Shown: one piece after another, positions 1 to 7,570 of the stretch
Layout of the letters: each line of letters begins with the position of its first letter
How positions within the stretch are numbered: position 1 is the stretch's first letter
NCBI GenBank assembly: GCA_900766745.1
Contig: CAAFWR010000092.1
Location: forward strand, 1-10,969
Length of the DNA stretch: 10,969 nt
Reading direction: 5' to 3'
From: Methanobacteriaceae archaeon
GTDB lineage: Archaea > Methanobacteriota > Methanobacteria > Methanobacteriales > Methanobacteriaceae
Position numbers and translations under genes: made by a program
The notes under the pieces: model-generated
Databases searched by the model: none
Told to the model about the DNA's origin: nothing
Seen by the model: the letters and a program-made list of their open reading frames with translations, nothing else

Positions 1-234
1 ATAGAAGATTTCTGCCAATCAATATCCGCAAAAAACCAATTAGAACTCAACGTAACAATTTTTTAAAAAAATCATACATTGATCAAAAAAATTAGTTTTG
101 GCCAACACTCAATACATTTATCGAATATTTTTTACAGTCTGATAATATTAAAACAAGTCAAGAATATGAAAACTGTAACCATATGATGAGAAGTTCTTGT
201 TTAAAAGATTATGGTATTATCCAAGGGTGGTTAA
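1..234. other. Left-edge region: possible end of a neighbouring gene plus promoter region of the efflux operon
   Basis: No gene can be assigned with confidence. On the + strand frame 1 is open for 21 codons to a TAA at 64-66, and frame 3 is open for 30 codons to a TAG at 93-95. Either could be the C-terminal tail of a gene that began before the window. On the minus strand a stretch from about position 50 leftwards is also open. The DNA from about 96 to 234 is AT-rich, has no convincing gene, and holds the regulatory sequence for the exporter that starts at 235. Confidence 0.4.
132..207 (+). promoter_or_regulatory. Candidate promoter/operator region of the MFS-MarR operon
   Basis: Three nested inverted repeats lie here. 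TTACAGT at 132-138 is mirrored by ACTGTAA at 172-178. ATATG at 164-168 is mirrored by CATAT at 180-184. TTAAAACAAG at 148-157 is nearly mirrored by CTTGTTTAA at 196-204. A TATA-like TTTAAAAG at 200-207 would place a transcription start just before the ATG at 235. A MarR gene in the same operon makes autoregulation through an inverted repeat here plausible. Short repeats arise easily in AT-rich DNA, so the site is only a candidate. Confidence 0.3.
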
Positions 235-1410
235 ATGGAGAATAAACAGAATGTAGTCATATTTATCCTGGCCTTTGGAACTTTTGGCATTTTAACAACT
301 GAAATGGGATATGTTGGAATATTGCAATTAGTAGCAAACCATTTTCAGGTTTCTATAGGTCAGGCTAGTCTTTTTGTAAGTTTATTCGCATTAGGAGTAG
401 CTATAGCTGGAATTGTAATGCCTTTGCTATTCTCTAAATTTAATTATAAAAAATCATTACTTTTAGTCCTGTTAATCTTTATAATATCAAATGTTTTATC
501 TATTTTTGTTACGGATTTTAACTTAGCTTTGATAATAAGGATTTTTCCATCATTCTTCCATCCGATATTCTGTTCATTTGCTCTTACTTTAGCTGCAGAG
601 ATTGTTAGTCCTGAAAAATCATTAAAAGCAGTTTCAAAAGTGATTATGGGAGTTTCTGCAGGAATGGTTTTAGGTGTTCCAATAGTAAATTTCTTAGCGG
701 TTAACGGATCTTACCAAATTGCAATGCTGTTCATGGCAATTATTAACGCTATTTCATTTATTGGTTTATTGATTTTAATGCCTTCAATCGAACCAAAAGA
801 AGCTATTTCATATGGAGGACAATTAAAAGTACTTAAAAAACCAGTATTTTTATTATCAATAGTTGGAGTGATATTTTTAACTGCAGGTATGTATAGCGTT
901 TATAGTTTTATTTCAGTTTATCTAACAGATGTTAGCCATATTACAGGTTTTATTCTAACATTCTCATTATTCCTATATGGACTAACAAGTCTTATTGGAA
1001 ATTATATTGGAGGAAATTTACTTTCATCAAAACCGATAAAAACAGTTCTGGTATTTCCAATAATTTTAACAGCTGTCTATTTGCTGATTTTTGGCCTAAA
1101 CCAATTTACAATCATCATGTTAATAATGATTTTTGTATGGGGAGTTATTGCAGGTATTGGTAATAATATTCAGCAGTATTGGGTTGTATCAGCAGCTCCT
1201 GAAGCTCCTGAATTTGCCAACGGCATATTTTTATCAAGTGGAAATATTGGAGTAACCATTGGGACATTTTTAAGCAGTCTGGTTATAGCTAGTTTAAGTA
1301 CTAAATATATTTTATTTGTGGGTATTTTCTATTTGGTATTAATGTTTATATCTGTCATAATTAGAAATATATTTAATAAGGAGAGTGTATATTCTAATGA
1401 AACAAATTAG
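235..1410 (+). CDS. MFS transporter, DHA1-type drug/metabolite exporter
   Basis: This 391-residue protein is almost entirely hydrophobic, with about 12 predicted membrane helices, the normal size and topology for a proton-coupled major facilitator. Near the N-terminus TTEMGYVGILQ (residues 20-30) matches the helix-1 signature of the DHA1 exporters related to AraJ and NepI. It is followed by a helix 2 with LFALGVAIAG and a short basic cytoplasmic loop (KFNYKKS, about residues 67-73), the usual place of MFS motif A. It probably exports a drug-like compound or a metabolite across the cytoplasmic membrane; the substrate cannot be told from sequence. The ATG is preceded by AGGGTGG at 224-230, 4 nt away, which supports this start. 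The MarR gene begins 11 nt after the stop, so the two are almost certainly co-transcribed, the classic arrangement for a ligand-induced efflux pump. Confidence 0.9.
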   Translation: MENKQNVVIFILAFGTFGILTTEMGYVGILQLVANHFQVSIGQASLFVSLFALGVAIAGIVMPLLFSKFNYKKSLLLVLLIFIISNVLSIFVTDFNLALIIRIFPSFFHPIFCSFALTLAAEIVSPEKSLKAVSKVIMGVSAGMVLGVPIVNFLAVNGSYQIAMLFMAIINAISFIGLLILMPSIEPKEAISYGGQLKVLKKPVFLLSIVGVIFLTAGMYSVYSFISVYLTDVSHITGFILTFSLFLYGLTSLIGNYIGGNLLSSKPIKTVLVFPIILTAVYLLIFGLNQFTIIMLIMIFVWGVIAGIGNNIQQYWVVSAAPEAPEFANGIFLSSGNIGVTIGTFLSSLVIASLSTKYILFVGIFYLVLMFISVIIRNIFNKESVYSNETN

Positions 1411-1421
1411 GGTTGTTGATT

Positions 1422-1880
1422 ATGATTGATTATGAAAATATTATTGAAGATAGTTCATTCATACTATGTCATTTTGTTACTCTTTTAAAAACTCATGATT
1501 ATTATTTAAATCAGCATTTAAAAGAAACTGATGTTAGTTTAGGTCAGTATTACATGTTAATGTATATGTATGAAAATGATGATTTTAATCAGTCTGATAT
1601 AGCTAAAGTCTGTTTAATGAACCGTAGTGGAGTTTCAAGAGCTTTTAAAGATTTTGAAGACTATGGATTAATTGAAAGACATGTTGATGAAGATAATAAA
1701 AGAGCATATAAGATTACATTAACAGATAAAGGTGTTGAAACTGCTAAATTCATTGAACAAAAGGAGAAGGAATGGCAGGAAATGATCTGCGAGGATTTGG
1801 ATATTAGTGTTGATGATTTGGAAAAACTATTTAAAAATCTGGCTTTAAAATCTTTACATTATAATAGGGAAACCTTTTAG
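1422..1880 (+). CDS. MarR-family winged-helix transcriptional regulator
   Basis: This 152-residue protein has the length and pattern of MarR dimers. Helices for dimerisation lie at both ends. A winged helix-turn-helix runs from about residue 56 to 104: NQSDIAKVCLMNRSGVSRAF, then the recognition-helix end and a wing with RHVDEDNKRAYKITLTDKG. The D-x-x-R pair in the wing and the closing LTDKG are typical of the family. It probably represses its own operon and is released by a small molecule that the upstream MFS pump exports. I chose the ATG at 1422. An in-frame TTG at 1413 would add three residues, but AGGG at 1409-1412 sits at normal SD distance (9 nt) only for 1422. The inverted repeat at 1889-1911, just after the stop, could be one of its operators, though that would also affect the peptidase gene. 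Confidence 0.9.
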   Translation: MIDYENIIEDSSFILCHFVTLLKTHDYYLNQHLKETDVSLGQYYMLMYMYENDDFNQSDIAKVCLMNRSGVSRAFKDFEDYGLIERHVDEDNKRAYKITLTDKGVETAKFIEQKEKEWQEMICEDLDISVDDLEKLFKNLALKSLHYNRETF

Positions 1881-1885
1881 TTAAA

Positions 1886-1893
1886 TTTATAAT
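1886..1893 (+). promoter_or_regulatory. TATA box candidate for the M48 peptidase gene
   Basis: TTTATAAT resembles the archaeal box A (TTTAWATA). A start of transcription about 25 nt downstream would fall near 1914, leaving a leader of about a dozen bases that contains the ribosome-binding site AAGGTG at 1916-1921. The peptidase could therefore be transcribed separately from the MFS-MarR operon, despite a gap of only 46 nt. Confidence 0.5.
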
Positions 1894-1911
1894 ATGTTAT
1901 AGACATATTAT
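1889..1911. repeat. Perfect 8-bp inverted repeat over the peptidase promoter
   Basis: ATAATATG (1889-1896) and CATATTAT (1904-1911) are perfect inverted copies separated by 7 nt. The left arm overlaps the TATA-box candidate and the right arm ends near the expected transcription start, where an archaeal repressor would block TBP or RNA polymerase. The size (23 bp, two half-sites about 1.5 turns apart) suits a dimeric winged-helix protein such as the MarR protein encoded immediately upstream. There is no T-tract after it, so a terminator is less likely. Confidence 0.45.
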
Positions 1912-1926
1912 GTTTAAGGTGTACTT

Positions 1927-2925
1927 ATGAGTGATGTTAATCCATTTACTGATAAACCAGTACCAATAAATGGAAATGAAAACTTTTTAGATAAATGTTA
2001 TAATGATTATAATAATGTAATGAATAATTCAGAACTTTTAGATGATACTGAAGCCGGAGAACTAGTTATAGATGTAACAAATAAATTATTGGCGGCTGTT
2101 GACGGATTTTTAGATGGCATTGGAAGATCCGATTTTCTTCGGAATAATTTTGATTGGGAGATTCATCTAATCAGGGATTCAACTGTAAATGCATGGTGCA
2201 TGCCTGGTGGAAAAATGGCAGTCTATTCTGGAATGCTCGGCCCAATACAAAATGAAGAAGATTTGGCATTGATTATAGGTCATGAAATGTCTCACGCATT
2301 ATGTGATCATACTTTACATAGGATTAATTCACAAAATACAAAGAATGCATTAACAACAGCCGCCTATATTGGGGCAGTAGGTTTAAGTTTGTTTGGATTA
2401 GGAGAAGTAGCTTCTGTTGTCAGAACAGTAACTACTGTAGCAGACATAGGATCAGAATATCTTATATTGAAGCCTTTTGATAGGGATCAGGAATTTGAAG
2501 CAGATAAGTTGGGAATGACAATAATGCAATTGGCAGGATATGATGTAACTCATGTTCCTGATTTTTGGAGAAGGGTTTCTGCAGAAGGTCCAAACGAGTT
2601 TGATTTTCTCTCAACACACCCTGCAGATAGTAAAAGAATAGCAAAAATGGAAGAATTTATAACCTCAGGTTCAGACTCTACTATTGAATATGAAAACACT
2701 AAAAGATGTCCAAATTGTGGTGCAATTGTTGGTAATGGCGATGTCTTCTGTACTGCTTGTGGAAAAAAAGTAAGTAGTGTTTGTTCTAATTGTGGAAGTC
2801 CTGTTAATGATGGGGATATTTTTTGTACTGTTTGTGGAGAAAAAATAGGTAATGTTTGTCCTAGCTGCGGAAATCCTGTTAGTGATGGCGATATTTTCTG
2901 TACTGTTTGTGGTGCTAGAATATAA
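1927..2925 (+). CDS. M48-family zinc metallopeptidase with three C-terminal zinc-ribbon repeats
   Basis: This 332-residue protein is a Ste24/HtpX/BepA-type metalloprotease. The catalytic motif HEMSH is at residues 119-123 (zinc ligands H119 and H123, catalytic E120). The third ligand motif E-x-x-x-D is at 189-193 (EFEAD). NAWCMPGGKMAVYSGML (88-104) is the usual substrate-edge strand before the HExxH helix, and STHPADSKRI (229-238) is the conserved closing motif. A hydrophobic stretch at about 142-172 is common in this family, and there is no N-terminal signal peptide, so the protein may be cytoplasmic or only peripherally membrane-bound. Residues 261-332 form three double-CxxC modules of 25 residues. 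The ATG is preceded by AAGGTG at 1916-1921. A role in membrane-protein quality control is the family expectation; the ribbons may recognise substrate or partner. It converges on the permease gene, with 13 nt between stops and no clear terminator. Confidence 0.88.
   Translation: MSDVNPFTDKPVPINGNENFLDKCYNDYNNVMNNSELLDDTEAGELVIDVTNKLLAAVDGFLDGIGRSDFLRNNFDWEIHLIRDSTVNAWCMPGGKMAVYSGMLGPIQNEEDLALIIGHEMSHALCDHTLHRINSQNTKNALTTAAYIGAVGLSLFGLGEVASVVRTVTTVADIGSEYLILKPFDRDQEFEADKLGMTIMQLAGYDVTHVPDFWRRVSAEGPNEFDFLSTHPADSKRIAKMEEFITSGSDSTIEYENTKRCPNCGAIVGNGDVFCTACGKKVSSVCSNCGSPVNDGDIFCTVCGEKIGNVCPSCGNPVSDGDIFCTVCGARI
2707..2925 (+). repeat. Three tandem 75-bp repeats encoding zinc-ribbon modules
   Basis: The copies start at 2707, 2782 and 2857. 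Each encodes CxxCG, ten residues containing a conserved G-D-[IV]-F, then CxxCG, so each can bind one zinc with four cysteines. Copies 2 and 3 match at 54 of 66 aligned bases by hand count, and most differences change little in the protein. Copy 1 is more diverged. This points to in-gene tandem duplication, with the last copy cut short by the stop codon just after the ribbon. Confidence 0.85.
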
Positions 2926-2938
2926 TCCAATTTCCCAC

Positions 2939-4189
2939 CTAATTAAACATCTGGAAATAAATCACAATAGCTGGAATAATCAAAACACCCATTAAATGGG
3001 ACTTACCAACTTCTAAATAATGAGGCAAAAGTCCCATCGCTGTAGAAGTTATTAAAAGAAGAGTAATATAAAAAACAGGACCTCTATAATATAAAGTGAA
3101 AATATACAAAATCACAATTTGAAGTAAAATGACAGCTATCGAAAGTTTTTTATAATCAACACCTTCCATTATTTTTGAAAAAGAATCGCCTAATTTTAAA
3201 CAAATAATCAAAGAAAGAGAAACAGCTATTAAAGAAGCAAAAATAAAAATCAACAAATGATTTAAGTTAAATTCACTCACCAAATAAGACATATAAACTG
3301 CAATACCGCTTCTAGGATTACCGATTAAATAAATAGCTATTAATGAAAACAAACAATCCGAAGTATTTAAACCTGCATTAGCAAGTAAAAAACTAGTGGT
3401 GTCATCCTCAGAATTGCCGCCACCGCTGGCACTTTGAGCAATGACACTTCCCTGAGCAGGTCCAAATCCTGGAAGAAAACCTAAGATAGCTCCGGAAGTG
3501 CCCCCAGAAAAAATACTTTTAAACATACTGAAGTTGAGATTCAACTCATAATCATCATTCTGAATGGGAATGGAAGAATTATCATTTAAACTAAAAAGGA
3601 TAGTGCTAATTCCAAAAAGACCGGAAAACATACACATCATAGAAATTCCAGATTGGATGGGGGTCTGAAAAATAATCCAACCTAGAATGCCTGATAAAAC
3701 AAAAAGAAGTAACGACCACATGAACTTACCAATAGAACTTGTAAGCTTATAAATCAAATAAATAGAAACGGAAGACAGCAACATCCAAGTATATGGCTTA
3801 GAAATATTCATAAGGAATGGTAAAAGAACTGAAAAAATTGGAAGCATCAAAATAACAATTATAATGGCACCAAAACCACCAACAGCAACAATACGGATAG
3901 TTTCTTTAGCACGACCTTCTAAAACCATTCTATGGCCTGGAAGGATAGAAACCGCAGTACCTTCCTCAGGAACACCTAAAAGCATAGAAGGAACAAACTC
4001 GATAAGGGCATGGGCGATTGACATTCCAACAAATAATACGCAGAGGAATACTGGGGAAACAAGAGTAAGAAGACTAGTAGAAGCAGCAAATAATATTGCG
4101 CCTGCAGTATTAACATGAATTCCAGGAATCATGCCAGTCATAGTCCCAATAAAAACTCCAATAAAACAGGCAATGACTAATTCAAACAT
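2939..4189 (-). CDS. TctA-family multi-pass membrane permease (archaeal stand-alone type)
   Basis: This 416-residue integral membrane protein carries the duplicated signature of the TctA permease family. The first copy is GTMTGMIPGIHVNTAG (residues 15-30) and the second GGTSGAILGFLPGFGPAQG (229-247), each a glycine-rich re-entrant loop with a PG[IF] core. VPEEGTAVSILPGHRM (73-88) is the other conserved segment. In bacteria TctA works with TctB and the binding protein TctC in tricarboxylate uptake. Neither partner gene is adjacent here, and archaeal members usually stand alone, so the substrate is unknown. The length is shorter than bacterial TctA, which is about 500 residues. No ribosome-binding site precedes the ATG, and a TATA-like element 20-29 nt upstream suggests a leaderless transcript. 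The gene converges on the M48 peptidase and diverges from the DUF4012 gene. Confidence 0.85.
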   Translation of the reverse strand: MFELVIACFIGVFIGTMTGMIPGIHVNTAGAILFAASTSLLTLVSPVFLCVLFVGMSIAHALIEFVPSMLLGVPEEGTAVSILPGHRMVLEGRAKETIRIVAVGGFGAIIIVILMLPIFSVLLPFLMNISKPYTWMLLSSVSIYLIYKLTSSIGKFMWSLLLFVLSGILGWIIFQTPIQSGISMMCMFSGLFGISTILFSLNDNSSIPIQNDDYELNLNFSMFKSIFSGGTSGAILGFLPGFGPAQGSVIAQSASGGGNSEDDTTSFLLANAGLNTSDCLFSLIAIYLIGNPRSGIAVYMSYLVSEFNLNHLLIFIFASLIAVSLSLIICLKLGDSFSKIMEGVDYKKLSIAVILLQIVILYIFTLYYRGPVFYITLLLITSTAMGLLPHYLEVGKSHLMGVLIIPAIVIYFQMFN

Positions 4190-4208
4190 AGTTATTAATT
4201 AAACAATG

Positions 4209-4219
4209 TATAATATAAG
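4209..4219 (-). promoter_or_regulatory. TATA box candidate for the TctA-like permease; likely leaderless
   Basis: Read on the minus strand this is CTTATATTATA. Its centre is about 25 nt from the ATG at 4189, so transcription would begin at or next to the start codon. The bases between hold no SD-like sequence, which agrees with leaderless translation. Confidence 0.45.
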
Positions 4220-4375
4220 CTTTGTTCAAGTAAAAATAAGAAATTTGGGGAAGAATAGATAATTAAATTAATTAAATGCTATTTATGGGAATTGTAAGTA
4301 ATGATTTGGAAATTATGTCTTATTTTAAGCTTTTAAATGCCTTTTTTTTAGATGAATATTTATTAATCATATAAT

Positions 4376-4383
4376 TTTAAATA
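4376..4383 (+). promoter_or_regulatory. TATA box (TTTAAATA) of the DUF4012 gene
   Basis: TTTAAATA matches the archaeal box A consensus exactly. Transcription should start near 4405-4410, giving a leader of about 30 nt that includes the strong ribosome-binding site at 4429-4435. The rest of the 251-bp divergent region (4190-4440) is AT-rich and shows only low-complexity repeats, such as AATTATA at 4391-4397 mirrored at 4409-4415. Confidence 0.55.
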
Positions 4384-4428
4384 TTATAATAATTATAGTT
4401 ATATTAATTATAATTTTATTTTAACTCT

Positions 4429-4435
4429 AGGAGGG
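4429..4435 (+). promoter_or_regulatory. Strong Shine-Dalgarno site deciding a TTG start
   Basis: AGGAGGG lies 5 nt before the TTG at 4441. It is the best SD match in the window and fixes the start, because no ATG or GTG in frame lies near it. A strong site with a weak start codon suggests deliberately tuned expression. Confidence 0.8.
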
Positions 4436-4440
4436 TTGCT

Positions 4441-5166
4441 TTGAAAAGAAGGAATAAGTTACTAATTGCAATTTTTATTGTTATTATTTTAGGTATTGTT
4501 GCTGTTGTAGGGCACGTGTACTTTTTAGGTCAGGATGCAGAGTTAGCTCAAGGTGAAAGAACAATATTAGTATGTGCTATCGATGAAAGTGAGGAACGTC
4601 CTGGTATGGGTGCTTTAGATATGGCCTTTTTAGTTACTTTAAATAATGGAAGTTTAGTGAATTATACTTCTATTTATCCGGGTGGTATGGCCCATCCTAC
4701 TGAACCAGAACCTGCTGAGGCGCAACAACAAGGTGCAGGTTCAAAGCTTTTACTCCACGATTCATTCTGGACTAATGATACTGACTTGTCTATTCAATAT
4801 GCTAAAGAGATTGTTCAGTATAACTTAAATTTAAGTTCTCCTATTGATGCTGTGGTAGCTATCAATACTGAAGCTTTAGACGCTATTTTAAGTTCTGCAG
4901 GTACTGTCACTGTTAATGGTAAAGAGGTTAATGTTAGTGGTATTGACATTATTCGTGAGGAACAGTACGGTAATGGTTCTTCTCGTGGAGATGCTGTAAT
5001 GGATATGGTAAAAGCTATTGCTAAAGCTGCAGATGACCCTAGAGTTAAAGCCGCAATGGTTCAAGCAGCTCTTGATCAATATTCTAAAGGAAATATTGTT
5101 ATGGAACCTCAAAACGAGTTCGTTGGTTTATTAGCTTCAAAAGGATTAAGCACATTATTTGGTTAA
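4441..5166 (+). CDS. DUF4012-type membrane-anchored extracellular protein, LCP-like
   Basis: This 241-residue protein begins with basic residues and one membrane helix (about 7-29), followed by a domain expected to lie outside the cell. The domain has the features I associate with DUF4012 proteins of Methanobacteriales: ILVCAIDESEERPGMGALDM (42-61), the IYPGGMAHPTEPEPAEAQ stretch (78-95), GAGSKLLLHDSFW (98-110) and IDAVVAINTEALDAIL (135-150). The order of elements recalls LytR-CpsA-Psr enzymes, which attach polymers to bacterial walls. D60 stands where LCP proteins have a catalytic-site Asp, but the arginine of the LCP 'PRD' motif is replaced by PGG. Acting on pseudomurein or an attached glycan is inference. 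Translation starts at TTG with an excellent SD. The gene converges on the TadC-type gene with 17 nt between the stops and a T-rich terminator. Confidence 0.8.
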   Translation: MKRRNKLLIAIFIVIILGIVAVVGHVYFLGQDAELAQGERTILVCAIDESEERPGMGALDMAFLVTLNNGSLVNYTSIYPGGMAHPTEPEPAEAQQQGAGSKLLLHDSFWTNDTDLSIQYAKEIVQYNLNLSSPIDAVVAINTEALDAILSSAGTVTVNGKEVNVSGIDIIREEQYGNGSSRGDAVMDMVKAIAKAADDPRVKAAMVQAALDQYSKGNIVMEPQNEFVGLLASKGLSTLFG

Positions 5167-5167
5167 A

Positions 5168-5194
5168 TCCTTTTATCTTTTTTTTATATTTTTG
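5168..5194 (+). terminator. T-rich archaeal terminator after the DUF4012 gene
   Basis: Directly after the TAA, the + strand is T-rich from 5170, with runs of four, eight and five T at 5171-5174, 5178-5185 and 5190-5194. Archaeal RNA polymerase stops at such tracts without a hairpin. The tract runs into the 3' end of the convergent gene, so the + transcript probably ends as a short antisense overlap with it. Confidence 0.55.
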
Positions 5195-6092
5195 GTTCTA
5201 GTTTTTGTATTAGGACTCCTAGAAATACTACAATTAATGGGAAGAAGAATCCATATAATACTAGTATCAGACTTCCAGGAACTATATCTCCCATTACTGT
5301 TGATGCTGCCATTAGCATGATTAACAATATTACTGGTCCTAGTATAGCTATGAATGTATATATTAGGATAAATCCGTTTAGTTTTTGACTGTATTCTTTT
5401 AGTTTTATTTGCATGTCAAAGGTTATGTCTTCTGCAATTATGTTCAGACTGCTTGCTAGGTTTCCTCCTATTTTTAGAGTGGTTATTATTTGTTGTGTTG
5501 TTCTTTTCAGTCCTTCTGAGTTTACTCTTTCTACCATATTTTGCAGGGCTTTTTCATTGCTTGTTCCGTATTTTATTTCTTCAAGTACTCTTTTGTATTC
5601 TTTTGATAGTGATCCGTAATTTGAGTTACTTATGGTTGTTAATGTATCGTATAGTCCTTTTCCTGATTTTAGTTCGGTCCCCATATGTCTAAGGGCATAG
5701 GGAAGCTCTAGGTTTAGGTCATTATATTGTCTTTTCCTTTTTAGTTGGGGATATCTGATTATGGTTGCTAAACTTAGGATTATTATAATAAATAGTATCG
5801 TTCCCATTTCCATTCCAAAAATCATGGCGGTTACTATTATCGCTAGTGCCAGTATTAAGATAGTTTTTCCATTCATCTTTTCCAAGGTCATTGTTCTTAT
5901 TTTTTCTATTGTTTTTTCTTTTGTGTCTGCACTTATGATTTGTTTTAGTATTTGCTCATCTTTTTCTTTTTTTCTATAACTGTTTATGTATTGGTCTATT
6001 TTGTTTGTCTTCTCAAATTGAGTTATTCTGTTGTATGATGTGATAGCTAGTTTGCCTATTTGTATAAATAATTCGTCTAAAATATTTATCAC
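5184..6092 (-). CDS. TadC-type secretion/pilus platform protein (T2SSF domain)
   Basis: This 302-residue membrane protein has a cytoplasmic N-terminal part of about 75 residues, two helices (about 77-113), a cytoplasmic T2SSF domain (about 128-235) and two C-terminal helices (about 240-262 and 275-296). [19 protein letters not shown] (129-147) is the classic first T2SSF helix pair, and the second part holds [18 protein letters not shown]. It should form the inner-membrane platform on which the ATPase encoded upstream assembles or moves a pilin-like filament. It has one T2SSF domain, like bacterial TadC or TadB, not two as in archaellum FlaJ. The start is GTG in a GTGA overlap with the ATPase stop. 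The only SD-like sequence, AAAGGTG, runs into this GTG with no spacer, so coupled reinitiation is likely. Confidence 0.85.
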   Translation of the reverse strand: MINILDELFIQIGKLAITSYNRITQFEKTNKIDQYINSYRKKEKDEQILKQIISADTKEKTIEKIRTMTLEKMNGKTILILALAIIVTAMIFGMEMGTILFIIIILSLATIIRYPQLKRKRQYNDLNLELPYALRHMGTELKSGKGLYDTLTTISNSNYGSLSKEYKRVLEEIKYGTSNEKALQNMVERVNSEGLKRTTQQIITTLKIGGNLASSLNIIAEDITFDMQIKLKEYSQKLNGFILIYTFIAILGPVILLIMLMAASTVMGDIVPGSLILVLYGFFFPLIVVFLGVLIQKLEPKI

Positions 6093-7537
6093 ACCTTTAT
6101 ACTTAATTCATTGATTATTTTCTGTTTATCTGTGTAGTATGTGTTTATTATTGTTTTCACATGGTTTATGTTGCGTATGTTGTTTTTGGTTAGTTTATCT
6201 AGAATTTTTGCTCTGGTTTCTATTTCTGAATTCAGTGTGTTTATGCTGTGTCCTGTTGTTTTTGCAAGTTCTCTTAATGTTTTGCTGGCTATTCCAACGT
6301 TTTCTATCTGATCAGTCTCAGGATTCCATTTGTATAGTTTGTTTAGCTGTATCGTTCCTTCTTCTACTCCAGCTATTTCTGCCACTTCGCTTATTCTTCT
6401 GTATGAGACTCCATTAGGTTTGTATATTCTATTTTGCATTATTATGAAGTCTATTGCTGAAATCATTATTTTAGGCACTTCCATAGGTTTGTTGGTTAGT
6501 CTGGTTATTGTTTCTCTTGCATCGTTTGCATGAAGTGTTCCTATTCCTGAGTGGCCAGTGTTCAATGCTGTAAATAATGTTATTGCTTCTTTTCCCCTTA
6601 CTTCTCCCACTATTATTTTGTCAGGTCTTTGTCTTAGAGAGTTTTTTACAAGATCATCCATTGTTAGTTCCCCACTATTTTCTATATTTGGTGGTCTTGT
6701 TTCCATTCTTATTACATGTTCGTGATAAATTTGAAGTTCTAGCGTATCTTCTATTGTTATTATTCTTTCTTTTGGGTTTATAAAACTTGAAAGTGCATTT
6801 AACGTTGTTGTTTTCCCTGAACTTGTTCCTCCAGATATTATTGTATTTGCGGATTTTACTCCCAATCCGTCAATACTTAACCAGAGAAATGCTGCCAGTT
6901 CACTTGATATGGTTCTTGATTTGATTAAATCGATTATTGTTAAGGGATCTTTTTTGAATTTCCTTATTGTTACTGATGGTCCGTCTGCTGATATTGGAGG
7001 AAGGGTTGCATTTACTCTTGATCCATTTTGTAGTCTTCCATCAAGTATTGGAGTTTCCTGGTCTATTCTTCTATTTATCTGTCTTGCTATTGAGTCTATA
7101 AGGTCTATTATCTCTTTTTCATTAGTGTATTTCAGGTTTGTTTTCATCATTCCGTATTTTCTGTGGTAGATGAATACTGGTTTGCCCGTTCCAATTATCA
7201 TTATCTCTTCTAGTTCGTCATCTCTTATGAGGGAATCTATTTTCCCATATCCGAAGAGATCCTGTAGAAAACATTCTGCCAAGTTATTTAAATAGCTTTC
7301 AGTGGCGTTTATTTTCATATCTTCATTGTTTAGCCTTACAAATATGAAGTCCTTAATCTTTTTCAAGAGTTCATTTTTATTTAATCTGAAATTTTCTCCA
7401 GAGGATATAGCTATATCAACTAAATTTTCACGAAGTTCATTTAAAATAGTTTTTTCCTTCTTGCTGTAAATTTGTTCATCTACATTATATTGGGGTATAA
7501 TATCCTTATTTACTTTAAATCTGTTATTTGTATCCAT
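6089..7537 (-). CDS. CpaF/TadA-type secretion or pilus-assembly ATPase
   Basis: This 482-residue hexameric motor ATPase belongs to the type II/IV secretion superfamily. After a helical N-terminus (to about 100) comes the CpaF-like N-domain, with [20 protein letters not shown] (106-125) and [18 protein letters not shown] (166-183). The core has Walker A GGTSSGKT (236-243), an Asp-box-like [11 protein letters not shown] (259-269), Walker B IIVGEVRG (308-315, glutamate E312) and the His box [12 protein letters not shown] (328-339). All key catalytic residues are present. A C-terminal extension after about 400 is characteristic of archaeal members. It should power assembly of a filament or export through the platform protein translated from the same mRNA. 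No pilin with a class III signal peptide, prepilin peptidase or second platform gene is in the window. ATG start with a weak AGGT 9 nt upstream. Confidence 0.9.
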   Translation of the reverse strand: MDTNNRFKVNKDIIPQYNVDEQIYSKKEKTILNELRENLVDIAISSGENFRLNKNELLKKIKDFIFVRLNNEDMKINATESYLNNLAECFLQDLFGYGKIDSLIRDDELEEIMIIGTGKPVFIYHRKYGMMKTNLKYTNEKEIIDLIDSIARQINRRIDQETPILDGRLQNGSRVNATLPPISADGPSVTIRKFKKDPLTIIDLIKSRTISSELAAFLWLSIDGLGVKSANTIISGGTSSGKTTTLNALSSFINPKERIITIEDTLELQIYHEHVIRMETRPPNIENSGELTMDDLVKNSLRQRPDKIIVGEVRGKEAITLFTALNTGHSGIGTLHANDARETITRLTNKPMEVPKIMISAIDFIIMQNRIYKPNGVSYRRISEVAEIAGVEEGTIQLNKLYKWNPETDQIENVGIASKTLRELAKTTGHSINTLNSEIETRAKILDKLTKNNIRNINHVKTIINTYYTDKQKIINELSIKV

Positions 7538-7570
7538 AATTTAACCTAACTAATTTATATTTGGTTTTAT

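Noticed and set aside
1..183. A frame-1 stretch interrupted by a single stop (64-66), possibly a decayed gene
   Set aside because: Other frames and the minus strand are equally open over part of the region, and neither piece resembles a known family. A translated search with the sequence left of the window would decide.
2550..2930. A long minus-strand reading frame opposite the peptidase, with repetitive Pro/Gln/Thr sequence
   Set aside because: Its repeats are the reverse strand of the zinc-ribbon repeats and it overlaps the well-supported peptidase gene.
4342..4349. A run of eight T on the + strand that could be a terminator of a small RNA
   Set aside because: No + strand gene or structured RNA is visible upstream of it; it lies in AT-rich divergent promoter DNA.
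4276..4374. A 32-codon + strand reading frame from ATG to TAA between the two divergent genes, rich in Leu, Phe and Ile
   Set aside because: No ribosome-binding site, no clear promoter, and short enough to arise by chance in AT-rich DNA. Ribosome profiling or conservation could revive it.
4391..4415. Inverted repeat AATTATA/TATAATT upstream of the DUF4012 gene
   Set aside because: It contains no G or C in either arm and such repeats are expected in this base composition.
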